Part shown: positions 38,376 to 51,239 of the stretch, piece after piece
How positions within the stretch are numbered: the first letter of the stretch is position 1
Layout: each line of letters starts with the position of its first letter
NCBI GenBank assembly: GCA_016584305.1
Contig: JACEEZ010023461.1
Span: 66,001 to 130,000 of the forward strand
DNA from: Chionoecetes opilio
Lineage: Eukaryota > Arthropoda > Malacostraca > Decapoda > Majidae
Direction of reading: 5' to 3'
DNA length: 64,000 bases
Made by a program: the position numbers and the translations under genes
Notes under the pieces: model-generated
Told to the model about the DNA's origin: nothing
Database searches by the model: none
Seen by the model: only the letters and a program-made list of their open reading frames with translations

Positions 38376-39085
38376 GAAATAGACGTCCACACTAAAGATG
38401 TGGAACGTGTCCAAGCTCGCACAGGCTAAAGTCAACTTTTTAAATACCCTCACCTTAAAATTCTTCTATTACAACCTGACCTAACCCAACCTAACCTTCA
38501 CCATCCCCTTCTTTGATTTTCTTTACTTTTTACAAAGAAAAGAAAAGTGCTAAATTGTTCCTGAAAAAAGTTCTAAAAAAAATGGTGGTGGTGGTATTTC
38601 ATAATTGTTATTCTTCCTCCTCTCTGTACCCACGGCTGAAATTGCATATTTAACACCTCACACACACCCTACCACGTATATAACACCACGCTAACCCTAA
38701 ATAACACCTATAACGGCATTAGAAACACGAGTTATAGTGGTTATATGAGGCCTAACACAAGCGGCCTGCCTCTCGGCGACGCTAAGACACTGTTGTTGTG
38801 AAGGCTACGAACACATTTTATTTCCACTGCACTAATGCACTACTTTCGCCGCTGCACTAATGTTGCCAGACACTATATATTACGAATTTTGGCATAAATG
38901 CTAAAAGCTCGCTTTGCTCGCTTGGACAATGAGTTAAGAGACGAAATATATCTTTCTGTGCCAAATTTCTTCCTTTGCGCCTGTATCTTTCTTGCCCACA
39001 CATTCGTGGAAACATTTTACAAGCCTATATGACACCTGATTTCGGCTGAAATAGGAGTCCAAGCTCGCTTCGCTCGCTTGGACAA
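38376..39085. other. No gene; paired GCTCGCT repeats
   Basis: AAGCTCGCTTTGCTCGCTTG at 38907 and a near copy AAGCTCGCTTCGCTCGCTTG at 39059 bound about 150 bp. See findings. Confidence 0.5.
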
Positions 39086-39350
39086 TACCAATAATAATAA
39101 TGGTAGTAATAGTGATAATGATGTTGATAATAATAATAATATTATTATTAATATTATTTGATATAATAAAAGCAACAATAATGATAATGATAACAATAAA
39201 AAAAGATAATGATAATATAAATAATAACTGACAACAATTATGATAATGATTATGATAATAATAATATTAATAATGATAATAATGATAATAATAATAATAA
39301 TAATAATTATGATGATGATAATGATAAAAAAAATACTAATAATATGAATA
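39086..39350. repeat. (AAT/GAT)n repeat
   Basis: Loose AT-rich trinucleotide repeats. Confidence 0.93.
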
Positions 39351-39624
39351 CAACTATGCCTACAAGTATTGCAGGACAACGCTCCTTCATAGTCCAAGAT
39401 AATTTAGCTCCCAGCCCAGTGTTACCTTGCGCGTATGATGTTGTTTATGATCATAAAACATTCATCATAGACCAGCTGGACACTTGTTCTCTGCTTCGGT
39501 GCAAATTATGTTTTTGAACATTTTGTGCTAACAAGGCCTGAATCCGCTGGGCGAGTGTTTGGGAAAAGCTAAAATAAATAGTTGCACGCGCGCGCGCCTG
39601 TATATACGTATACACGTAAAACAT

Positions 39625-39960
<336 letters not shown>

Positions 39961-39991
39961 CAAACAAACACACATACACTCTCACACTCAC

Positions 39992-40295
39992 GGGGAACTC
40001 CGTAGTGTAGGGGTTAGCACGCTTGACTCACAACCGAGAAGTTCCGGGTTCGATCCCCGGGCGGAGCGAAGACAGACGGGCGGTCTTCTTAAAACCCGAG
40101 CCCCTGTCCACCCAGCAGTGAATGGGTACCGGGTGTTAGCTGGGGGTTTGTGACCCGCCTCCCGGGGTGGTGGCTTCGGCCAACACTAAGCACTAAGGAT
40201 GAATGATAAAGTAAATGTTGATATGGAAACGGGGCCATACGAGCGTTGCTCAGGCCCTGTTAAATACAACTAGATGAATACAACTAGATGAATAT
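39992..40295 (+). mobile_element. tRNA-Val-related SINE (family A, copy 3)
   Basis: The best-preserved head: GGGGAACTCCGTAGTGTAGG, TTAGCACGCTTGACTC and GGTTCGATCCCC. Tail of two ATACAACTAGATGA units. CA-rich DNA lies on both sides. Confidence 0.88.
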
Positions 40296-40576
40296 CCACA
40301 CACACAAACACACACACACACATTCAAACAAACGCACACCCTTTCACACACACACACACGCAAACACACACTCTCTTTCTCTCTCTTAATTTGTATTTAT
40401 TTAAACTAACACAGTTGAACACACACCTGAGGAGCAACACAGGTGAGACAGTTATCACGGGACACAAAAAAATGGTACGTGTCCTCCCTATAATATTACT
40501 GCATCAGGCCTGGTTATAAGAGGGAGTACTGTGTGTGCCTTGGCTAACATACGAGAATGACAAAATAGGGACTAAC
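40296..40576. other. CA-rich then unique sequence
   Basis: No gene; the hAT target site is at its right end. Confidence 0.6.
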
Positions 40577-41287
40577 CAGTATTGTGTAGTTCTCACAACC
40601 GGTGAGATCTCAACCGGTCTCGAGACCAGTTTGATGTGGTCTTGGTCTTGGTCTTGGTCTCGTTTGATGTGGTCTTGGTCTTGATCTTGGTCTCGAAGCT
40701 TCTGGTCTCGGTGGTTGGCTCGAGACCAGGTCGAGACCAGGGTTAAAAAGTGCATCGCGGCGTGGGGAAGGTTGGAATTTATTATCATACACTGAGAAAA
40801 ATCATGGCTGTTTCGATTCACGGCGCGCCATACAGCGTTGTACTGTCTATAGATACTGCCTGACTAGCTCTACGGTGATGATGCATGAGCTGAGCCCTGC
40901 GAGCGCTGATAGAGTGCGTGCGAGTCGAGAGAACAGGGATGACGTGGCCATTCTCGCAGTGATAATCTCCGTTTGCACGCACGCATGTTTGCAACTCTGT
41001 TCACCTCCGTGTACTTCATATAGGTGTAGGCCTATGCAATCCCCGCACCCTTCGTACACGTAAACCACAGGTTTAGCTAGCTCGTTTGGAAAACGTAACC
41101 ACAAAAAATGCTATTTTTCTATTTTTGTTTCTGCATGCCAACGAAGCAATAAAAGAAGAAATATTTGACCTAGATGTTCAGTTGTTCACATATATTACAT
41201 TTTCTAAATATATTTCCTCCCTTATACGTTACCCTTACCCCCCTTCTACCAGAGCTCGTTAGTCGTTACATCGAGCACATCTGGCAG

Positions 41288-41471
41288 CAGGGTTGCCAGG
41301 TGCACAAACCACAAAATATACTTTTGGCATTCACACTTTACTTTTTTGGCATTTTCAATTTTTCATCATAAGAAAATGAAATTCAATTAACGAATATTTC
41401 TGGCAAATTCCAAAAAATTTTGAGTATTTTCTGGCAAGAAATACAATAATTGGCAGGACCTGGCAACTCTG
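41288..41471. mobile_element. Nested hAT-like MITE, 184 bp
   Basis: Terminal inverted repeats CAGGGTTGCCAGGT (left) and the inverse of CAGAGTTGCCAGGT (right). Flanks TCTGGCAG (41280-41287) and TCTGTCAG (41472-41479) agree at 7 of 8 bases. No coding capacity. Confidence 0.7.
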
Positions 41472-41546
41472 TCTGTCAGTGACATAGGACATCAGACAGT
41501 GAGGTGTACTGGACTAGTCTCGCTTAGTTTCCGTTCGCACACCGGA

Positions 41547-41760
41547 ATGAGTAATCATGTCGGCATCTTCAGCAGTTATCAAATTTGCGTTCAAGGACCA
41601 CAAGGAGGTTTTTTTATAAGAAACACGGAAACTAGAAGCACACAGCAGTTTGTACTTTCTGCAAGCAAAGCATCACGGAGAAGGCTGGCACGACTTCGGC
41701 TTTTATCAAGCACTTGAGGCGATCCCATCCGAACAACTTAGGACAATACCATTTAATATT
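41547..41760 (+). pseudogene. hAT transposase N-terminus with BED zinc finger
   Basis: One plus frame starts MSASSAVIKFAFKDHKEV. After a stop and frame shift, the frame with codons in phase with 41648 reads VCTFCKQSITEKAGTTSAF and then IKHLRRSHPNNL. The CxxC pair followed by H-x4-H is a BED-type zinc finger, the DNA-binding head of hAT transposases. The DDE/hAT dimerisation region is gone. It lies on the plus strand between the two subterminal repeat blocks, as expected for this element. Confidence 0.8.
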
Positions 41761-42119
41761 TACGCAGTACAAACCAAAAACATTCAGGTAATAGTCATAT
41801 TTATAAAAAATATGTTTATATGCCTGTTCTTGGTCTTGGTCTGTTTCGGAGGGTCTGGTCTTCGTCTTGGTCTCGGCGGGTCTTGGTCTTGGTCTCGGAG
41901 GGCTGGTCTTGGTCTCGGAAGGTCTGGTCTTGGTCTTGGTCTTGGTCTCGAAGAGTCTGGTCTTGGTCTTGGTCTCGGAGGGTCTGGTCTTGACTACAAC
42001 ACTGGGACTAACCATCACGCATACACTATTTCCTGAATTTTTACTAATATAGTTAGAAAAATAACATATGTTGACTTTGCTGAAGGTCCATTATAGGAAA
42101 AAGTTACCATATATTAGGG

Positions 42120-43703
42120 TAATCATCAATCCATCATTGGGGGCTTACGCCGGGGGGAGCGTCGCCTCGCTCACCCTACGACGCCACTCCCGGGGGTCAC
42201 CACGCACGAGTCCCCATGCAGTCTCCCTTCCTTTACCAAGCAACTCTCGACAGGAAACATCAACTTGCCCCAGCCTCGAGCCTTGTGGGCGCCCCATTGG
42301 CCTCCCCCACGCCGGATTGTCTCTTACAGATACAACCCAATGAGAAGGATCGGTTTCAGGGTAGCGTGCCACATGCCCATATATCCGAAGTTGGCGCTGA
42401 CGGACTATGCAGGTAATAGGCCTCGATTCAGTTTCACGGTGCAATCGCCAATTTTACACGTAATCATCCCAGCGATACCCTATGATTCTGTGAAGACACT
42501 TATTACCAAAGGCATCGATTCGCCTCTTCAAGTCGTTATTTAGTGTCCATGTCTCACAACCATAGAGTATGACAGGGATCACAAGCGACTTGAAGATCTG
42601 GATCTTTGTCCTTCTGCACAAATACCGACAACGCCAAATACTCGTGCTGAGAAAGTCCATAACACCATGCGCTATGCCAATCAGCCGTAAAACTTCTTGA
42701 CGTTACCCGCCAGCATTATGAACTGCGCTACCAAGGCATGTAAAACTTTCCAAGATCTCAATGTCCTCGCCGCACACATGAACAGACTATACGGTTTCAT
42801 CAAGGAAGCCTCTAAACAACTTGACTTTGGTCTTGAGCCAGGAGACCTCAAGTCCCAAGGGCTTTGCCTCCTCGTGCAGCGCCTCGAGAGCCATCACCAG
42901 AACCTCCAGCGACTCACCAAAGATTACTGCATCATCGGCAAAAACAAGATCTTGGTGTTGCCGAGGGATGCTCCACAATCACTTTGATCTACAACTTTGC
43001 CCAATACCCAGTCCATACAATTGTTGAAAAGTGATGCGGCAAGGACGCACCCTTGCCTTACTGCTTTATTTACAGGGAAAAATCTGGATACACCTCCCCC
43101 ACACTTCACAGCACTCTGAAGTCCCAGAGTACAGGCCAGTCATCAAACCAATTGTCCTTGCAGGAATCCCGCGAAGTCGCAGAAGATCCCAGAGTGACTC
43201 GAGGTGCACTGGGTCAAACGCCTACTTGAGATAAATATAGGCTGCAAACATCCCCTGTCGAAACTCACGTTCCACCAGGACCCGAAGTGCTAGGATACGG
43301 TCCGTTGTTTACTTAAGGCCAGTTCCCACTAGCCCGCTTCTACGGCCGCCGTTGCCGTACACCGCCCAACAATGACGTCACCATCATCACCGCTTGAGTG
43401 GTATTTGTGGTAACTGGGCACAGTTTGGACCTCCGCTCGAGCGGACACAGCCGAGTGGGAGAGATGACTTGGTTTTAACTTTGTACGGCAGCCGTACAGC
43501 GGTACGGCGGTGCGGTCGACTTTTTTGTGACGTCATTGTGACGTCATTGTTGTTCATTGTTGTTGTACGGCGGCCGTACAAGCGGGCTAGTGGGAACCGG
43601 CCTTTACCAGGCGTGAACCCAAACTGCTGAGGTCTCTGATGCTTCAGCAGATGACTGCGGTTCCGTGTCAGCAATAGATGAGCAAGCACCTTGCCTGGCA
43701 TAC
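42120..43703 (-). mobile_element. RTE-like LINE, 5'-truncated (copy 2), with nested MITE
   Basis: Same family and 3' end as copy 1 (tail near 42123-42139). Minus-strand fragments: HRETESRPITCIVRQRQL near 42444, LVIPVILYGCETWTLNNDL near 42590, LVFADDAVIFGES near 42950 (FADD intact) and VNKAVRQGCVLAASLFN near 43060. Upstream (43610-43703) it reads PGKVLAHLLLTRNRSHLLK. Several frame breaks. A 292-bp MITE sits at 43313-43604. Confidence 0.82.
43313..43604. mobile_element. Harbinger-like MITE, about 292 bp
   Basis: Inverted ends AAGGCCAGTTCCCACTAGCC and the inverse of AAGGCCGGTTCCCACTAGCC, extending through TACGGCCGCCGT. A TAC (or TTTAC) repeat flanks both sides. The uninterrupted site is seen in LINE copy 3 near 46250. 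Assignment to PIF/Harbinger rests on the terminal motif and short TSD only. Confidence 0.75.
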
Positions 43704-43879
43704 ATGTAATGTATACTACATTATATTACATTACAGTACATTACGGATACATGTGATGGTACATTTAAGATCTTTTTAAATTTTCTTTATCAACTTTTTC
43801 GTATCATGCCGTAGTCTTTCGATCTCTTTCGAGTTTCTCGTTGAGATGACAAGTATTTACGGCAGGCCTGTTATTTCTG

Positions 43880-44770
43880 AAAAAGAACATCAGAAAATAA
43901 GGAAGCTACAAGAGGCCGTGAGACCTACACGAGGTAGTTCCTGTTACTTAACTCTACCTACATCCACCTCTCTTCCCTATCTATGAATTTATCCAGACTC
44001 ATTTTAATGACCCCTATAGACTCCACATTGACCACCTGACGACTGAGTCCATTCCAATCATTCACCACCCTATTTGTGAACCAGTTTCTCCCTATTTCCT
44101 TTTTAAATTACGCTTTTACAGCTTGAATCCGTTACTTCTTGTTCTACCCTGCTTACTAGCCGTAAGAACTTTTCCTACATCGCCTTTATTGTATCCCTTT
44201 AACCACTTAAAAACTTCTATCAGATCGCCCCTTACTCTACGGCTCTCGAGTGATTGTAAATGTAATAGCTTTAATCTCTACTTATAACTAAAGTTACGCA
44301 TCCCATGAATAATGTTGGTCATCCTTCTCTGGACTGACTCTAACAAGGCTATATCCATCCTGTAATATGGAGACCAAAACTGAACCACATAGTCTAGGTG
44401 AGGTCTGACTAGTGCCAAATAAAGCTTTAGAATAACCTCAGCACTTCTACTTTTAACACTCCTGGTAATGAATCTTAACTTCCTGTTAGCTCAATTTCTA
44501 GCCTCAATACATTGATTCCTAGGACGGAGGTCTGAGCTACCCGCACTCCCAGATCTTTCTCACCTTCTGATCTTTTCAGCGATACATTGCGTATAGTGTA
44601 CCTATTACCAGGGTTTTTTTCTACCAACATTCATTATGCTACACTTATCAATATGAAATGCCATCTGCCATCAGACTACCCACTCATTTAATTTATCTAA
44701 ATCTCCTTGCAATATATTTACATCAGACTGTGATCTAATAATCCTACTAACCTTAGTATCATAAAAGTCC
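43880..44770 (-). pseudogene. CR1-like LINE 3' half (copy 3), decayed
   Basis: Parallels the CR1 copies at 16064 and 55589. The 3' end is near 43885 (AGAAAATAAGGAAGCTACAA on the plus strand). RT C-terminal codons are recognisable but split by many indels, with no frame above about 60 residues. It is truncated at about 44770. Confidence 0.8.
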
Positions 44771-45044
44771 AGATTCAATTTGGCTGCTCCACAATTTGGG
44801 TTTATTCTTATATTATGCGAACGTCTTGTACCGACTGGAACTCAATACTTTACAGCATTTTAAGATATTATGAAATATCTCCCATGATTCGTCTATATCC
44901 GCTTCATTTGATGATACGCTGCAATCTGTTTCTGATAAAGTCGACCAAAGTCTTTCAAAGCTACCTTGTCTACACAGGCAAATTTGTTCATCGCTAACAA
45001 TTTTCCGCTATACTTCGAGATTTAAATCAAAGGACGCAATTATA
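44771..45044. other. No gene seen
   Basis: Unique-looking AT-rich sequence. Confidence 0.6.
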
Positions 45045-46705
45045 TGGTCAATCAATCAATCATTGGAGGCATACGCCGGGGACGCGTCGCCTCGCCCACC
45101 CTACGACGCCACTCCCGGGGGTCACCACACGCGAGTCCCCATGCAGGCTCCTTTCCCATACCATGCAGATATCGACAAGAAACATCAACTTGCCCCAGCC
45201 ACGAGCCTTGTGGACGCCCCCTTGAACTCTTCCACGTCGGATTGTCTCTTACAGATACAACCCGATTGGAAGGATCGGTTTCAGGGTAACTTGCCACATG
45301 CCCATATAGCCGAAGTTGGCGCTGACGGACTATGCAGGTAATAGGCCTCGATTCAGTCTCACGGTGCAATCGCTGATTTGACACGTAATCATCCCAGCGA
45401 TACCCCATGATTCTGCGAAGACACTTATTACCAAAGGCATCGATTCGTCTCTTCATGTCGCTATTTAGTGTCCATGTCTCACAACCATAGAGTAAGAAAG
45501 GGATCACAAGTTTCTTGAAGATCTTTGACCTCCTGCGCAGGTACCGACAACCACAAATACTCCTGTTAAGCGAGTCTATAACACCGTGAGCTATGCCAAT
45601 CCGCCGTAAGACTTCTTGCCGTGACCCGCCGTCATAATGGACTGCGCTACCAAGGTATGTAAAACTTTTCAAGATCTCAATATCCTCGCCGCACGCATGA
45701 ACAGACTGTACTGTTTCATCTAGTATGCCTCCAAACACCTGGACCTTAGTCTTAAGCCAGGATACCTCAAGACCCAAAGGTTTTGCTTCCTCGTGCCGCG
45801 CCTCGAGAACCATCACCAGGACCTCCAGTGAATGAGAAAAGATTACTGCATCATCGGCAAAAACAAGATCAGTGATCTTGGTGATGCCGAGGGATGTTCC
45901 ACAATCACTTTGATCTACAACTTTGCCCAATACCCACCAGTCCATACAAGTGTTGAAAAGTGATGGGGTAAAGATGCACCCTTGCCTCACTCCTGTATTA
46001 ACAGGAAAGAAGCTGGATACACCTTCCCCACATTTCACAGCACTTTCAGTCCCAGAGTACAGACAAGTCATCAAACCAATGGTCCTTGCAGGAATCCCGC
46101 GAAGTCGCAGAAGATCCCAGAGTGATACACGATGCACTGAGTCAAATGCCTTCTTGAGATCAGAGATCAACATAGGCTGCAAGCATCCCCTGTCGAAACT
46201 CACGTCGGCGTTCCACCAGGACACGAAGCGCTAGGATACGATCCGTTGTTGACTCACCAGGCGTAAACCCAGAAGACTGCTGAGGTCTCTGATGCTTCAG
46301 CAGATGACTGCGGATCCGTGTTAGCAATAGATGGGCAGGCACCTTGCCTGGCACGCTGAGCAGTGTAATACAGCGGAAAATGTTGCAGTCCTAACGGTCC
46401 TCTCTCCCTCTCCAGATAAGGACGACCAGCCCCCTTTTCCAGTCAGGAGGAATGGTCCATGATTGCCACACGACAGTCAGGACACCATGCAACCCGCGGA
46501 TCATGGCCTCACCCCCAGCTTTGAGGAGCTCCGCACTGATATTACAAACACCAGCTGCCTTTCAACCCCTCAACTTTGCTACAGCCTCTCTGACTTGAGA
46601 GGGTCAAGAGAGGGTGCGGTTTCGTCAATGGGAGGATGGAAATCCACTGCCTGTAACCCAGTGGTGTGAAACTGCTCAATTGTAGGATCCACCGGACCCT
46701 CCAAT
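45045..46705 (-). mobile_element. RTE-like LINE, 5'-truncated (copy 3, best preserved)
   Basis: The minus strand spans the whole RT domain to the 3' tail, CAATCAATCAATC at 45048-45063 on the plus strand. Upstream remnants near 46400-46560 read NISAELLKAGGEAMIRGLHG and WTIPPDWKKGLVVLIWRG, the start of the RT domain. The endonuclease is missing. Confidence 0.85.
45052..46224 (-). pseudogene. RTE-like reverse transcriptase, 390-residue frame
   Basis: The longest non-repeat frame in the window. In order: LKKAFDSVHR (RT block 3), VNTGVRQGCIFTPSLFN (block 4), LVFADDAVIFSHS (catalytic FADD intact), LEVSWLKTKVQVFGG, FTYLGSAVHYDGG, LLYGCETWTLNSD and RQRQLRLYGHVASYP. Reverse transcriptase copies LINE RNA at the nicked target. 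A frameshift near 46165 separates it from the preceding GFTPGESTTDRILALRVL segment (46354-46160). A full-length protein would need an upstream endonuclease, absent here. Confidence 0.88.
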
Positions 46706-48515
<1,810 letters not shown>

Positions 48516-48800
48516 TAGGGATGCGGTGGCAGAATGGTTAGCGCCAGCACTTGGCGTGAAGCTTCGAGTGGCTCAAGATCACCCACATGCTGCCCATTAA
48601 CTCTAGCTTCGACGGCGAGTGCATCGGAAGAAACAGGGCCTCTGCTCAGACAGCATGAGAATCTAATTACAAGCGCCATTATAAAGATTCTACCTGTGCC
48701 ACCACAGGCGAGGGCCAACCATCATAACCCTGAAGTGAACCTTCAGTGCCACCATTCGAGACCCGGATGTCATACTGCCTTCAGGTGCCATAGGCATAAT
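48516..48800 (+). mobile_element. tRNA-derived SINE (family C, copy 2)
   Basis: Head GATGCGGTGGCAGAATGGTT then AGCGCCAGCAC; the B-box region is deleted compared with 20618-20984, joining directly to CTTCGAGTGGCTCAAGA. The body (ATTAACTCTAGCTTCG, GAGGGCCAACCATCA) matches copy 1. No clear poly-A. Confidence 0.75.
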
Positions 48801-48969
48801 GTAAATGTCAGAAAACAAAATAATAATTTCATTTATAATACTACTTTTTTTCAGAGTAATGTATACATCTATAGTTCTTATTGGTACAAGCAATGATGAC
48901 TTCCATGATGCTTTGTGTATCATTTATGCCTGTGCCAGTGACATAAACACGTTAATTAGCACAAGTTTA

Positions 48970-49437
<468 letters not shown>

Positions 49438-49484
<47 letters not shown>

Positions 49485-49560
49485 TGTGTGTGTGTGTGTG
49501 TGTAACAATAATAATGATAATAATTATAATAATGATAATAATAATGATAATGATAAACGC
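49438..49560. repeat. (TG)n then (AAT)n repeats
   Basis: TG to about 49502, then AAT/GAT repeats. Confidence 0.95.
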
Positions 49561-49624
49561 TATATTAAGTTTGCAGCGTTGAGCTGAAAATATACATATT
49601 AAGATACTAAAGAAATATAGGTGA

Positions 49625-50254
49625 CTAGCCGAAAAGTCCGCCCTCCGGGCGGAATTTTTGGCTAGCTCCTGCGGAGGGCTATTGGTGGGCCTTCGGCCCA
49701 ATAATTGTAACACTTGTATTTTAATGATAATGTATTTCACACAACCATGAGTTTAATCTCAGAATAATTTTTGGGTTATCACAAAATCTGACAAAATATT
49801 ACTGCAAAGCAGCAGGATAGACAATGTTCTTGGTCTTTTTGTTGGGTGTGAGGATAAAGAGCTTGCTGCCATCTCCCACTCTTAGCATCCAACATAGAGC
49901 TGACCATGGGAGAAGCAAGGTTGAAGTAATAGGACTGAAGTAATAGAACTGAAGTAATAGGACTGAAGTAAAAGAAACCGTCCGTCAGTCGTGCGTTCGT
50001 TTCGATATCTTTCTTTTTTCATGCAAAATATCTCGCGTAAATTTTTTTTTTTCACAATTCTCGCTAATACTAAAAAAAAAGGAAAAAAAAAGTGATCGGA
50101 TCATCCCCAAAATGGCCTTAAAACCTTCCCTTGGTCGACCTGGTTCCAAAACTGTGCCATATGATGGGATTGCGCCACTGGATGCGGAACCTGTAGCGAA
50201 CACACACACAAACACACACACGCACACACACGCTTTCGATTATATTATTATAGA
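49625..50254 (-). mobile_element. Helitron (CTAG family), one-unit copy, 630 bp
   Basis: Minus strand: 3' end GGCTAG at 49625 followed by host T (plus A at 49624), with hairpin TTCCGCCCGGAGGGCGGA and CTTTTCGG before CTAG. 5' end TCTATAATAATATAATCG near 50254. It contains one version of the unit found six times at 29405-32118 (GGCGCAATCCCATCATATGG, GGAACCAGGTCGACCAAGG). Confidence 0.75.
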
Positions 50255-50365
50255 AGAGTAGAAGGTATAATATTATATGGAAGTAAATAATAATCGTGGT
50301 GACAATAATTAAAATGATAAATGGTAATTGCAAAGTTAACTAAATACCATGCCTTGTACAAAAGT

Positions 50366-50810
50366 TTATGAATTGTTGTTAATTATATATATACAAATGC
50401 TGGTAGTATTATGGTACAGGACTGTTTTTACACCGATCCATCCGTGCTCGGGCCGGCACCAGCGTGTTTCTGTGGCCACGTGGCGCACCGCGTGTCGGGG
50501 ACGAGGAGACGTGAGGGGTAGCCGGTCTCGGTGGTGCGGGTCATGAAGCAGTTTTGCTCCAAACTGCTTCATGAGGTCCCTTTGGAGGTCCTGCAGGGTG
50601 GAGAGGTGTAGGGTGTCCAGGGGGTGATGGTAGGTGGTGTAGGTGGCACGCTCGTTTCTGGACCCTCTCCACCTGGACCTGCGTTGTGTGGTGTTGATAG
50701 AGGAGGACCAAGCCGGGGATGCGTAGGTGAGCTTGGGCAGTGTGAGGGTGTAGTACATGCCCGCCAGTTCACGCGCGGGAGTCCTCAGCGTTTTCAACCG
50801 CCTGAGGAGG
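50366..50810 (-). pseudogene. LINE reverse transcriptase, C-terminal fragment
   Basis: The minus frame from 50810 gives YLLRRLKTLRTPARELAG, MYYTLTLPKLTYASPAWSS, then LQDLQRDLMKQFGAKLLHDP, the post-palm region of I/Jockey-type LINE polymerases. It is the continuation of the RT palm at 53983-54300 interrupted by the Tc1 element. The open frame extends beyond 50812 into the Tc1 only by chance. Confidence 0.78.
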
Positions 50811-51239
50811 TACACTCTCCCCCCAAAACTTTTCGAACACCTGGACACGATGGATGTGAAAATTAATCGATCGTAGCTAGTTTTCTCGGAATGGTTGGTA
50901 TTTCTGATTGTGATGATGCCCTTTAAAACCATAATACTGATATTAGGACAAGATAGATATATTAATATCTTTTGCTTGAATAAGTTGTGCTGAAATACAA
51001 CCCTGTAACCTGAATGTGTATTTATCGGGTATATTTCAGTTATATCAGGTATATAGTTCTTACTATATTGAAAACGAATGGCGTTATATTTAAAGGGGTA
51101 GTTTGAGGTTTCAGTGAAAAAAACGATGTATATGATACGTTTCGAGCCTGTGTTGAATTTGGCATCGTAGATGTGATGGTCACAGTGAAGCATGCTCATG
51201 TTAGGCATCAGGGAGACTGCAAGGGAAGCGCACTGTATT

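Larger units (their letters stand above)
40577..42004 (+). mobile_element. hAT transposon remnant, 1.43 kb, 8-bp TSD
   Basis: Perfect 8-bp direct repeat GGACTAAC at 40569-40576 and 42005-42012. Ends: left CAGTATTGTGTAGTTC, right (inverted) CAGTGTTGTAGTCAAG, a well-known hAT terminus. Both subterminal regions are built of GGTCTTGGTCTTGGTCTCG-type repeats in inverted orientation, as expected for hAT transposase binding sites. The interior holds a BED zinc-finger remnant and a nested MITE; the catalytic domain is deleted. Confidence 0.88.

Noticed and set aside
39992..40070. tRNA-Val gene
   Set aside because: Has A and B boxes and a CAC at the anticodon position, but similar heads recur four times with the same non-tRNA body and tail, so it is a SINE head.
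50813..51208. N-terminal extension of the LINE frame 51208-50366
   Set aside because: It runs antisense through the Tc1 terminal region and is open by chance.
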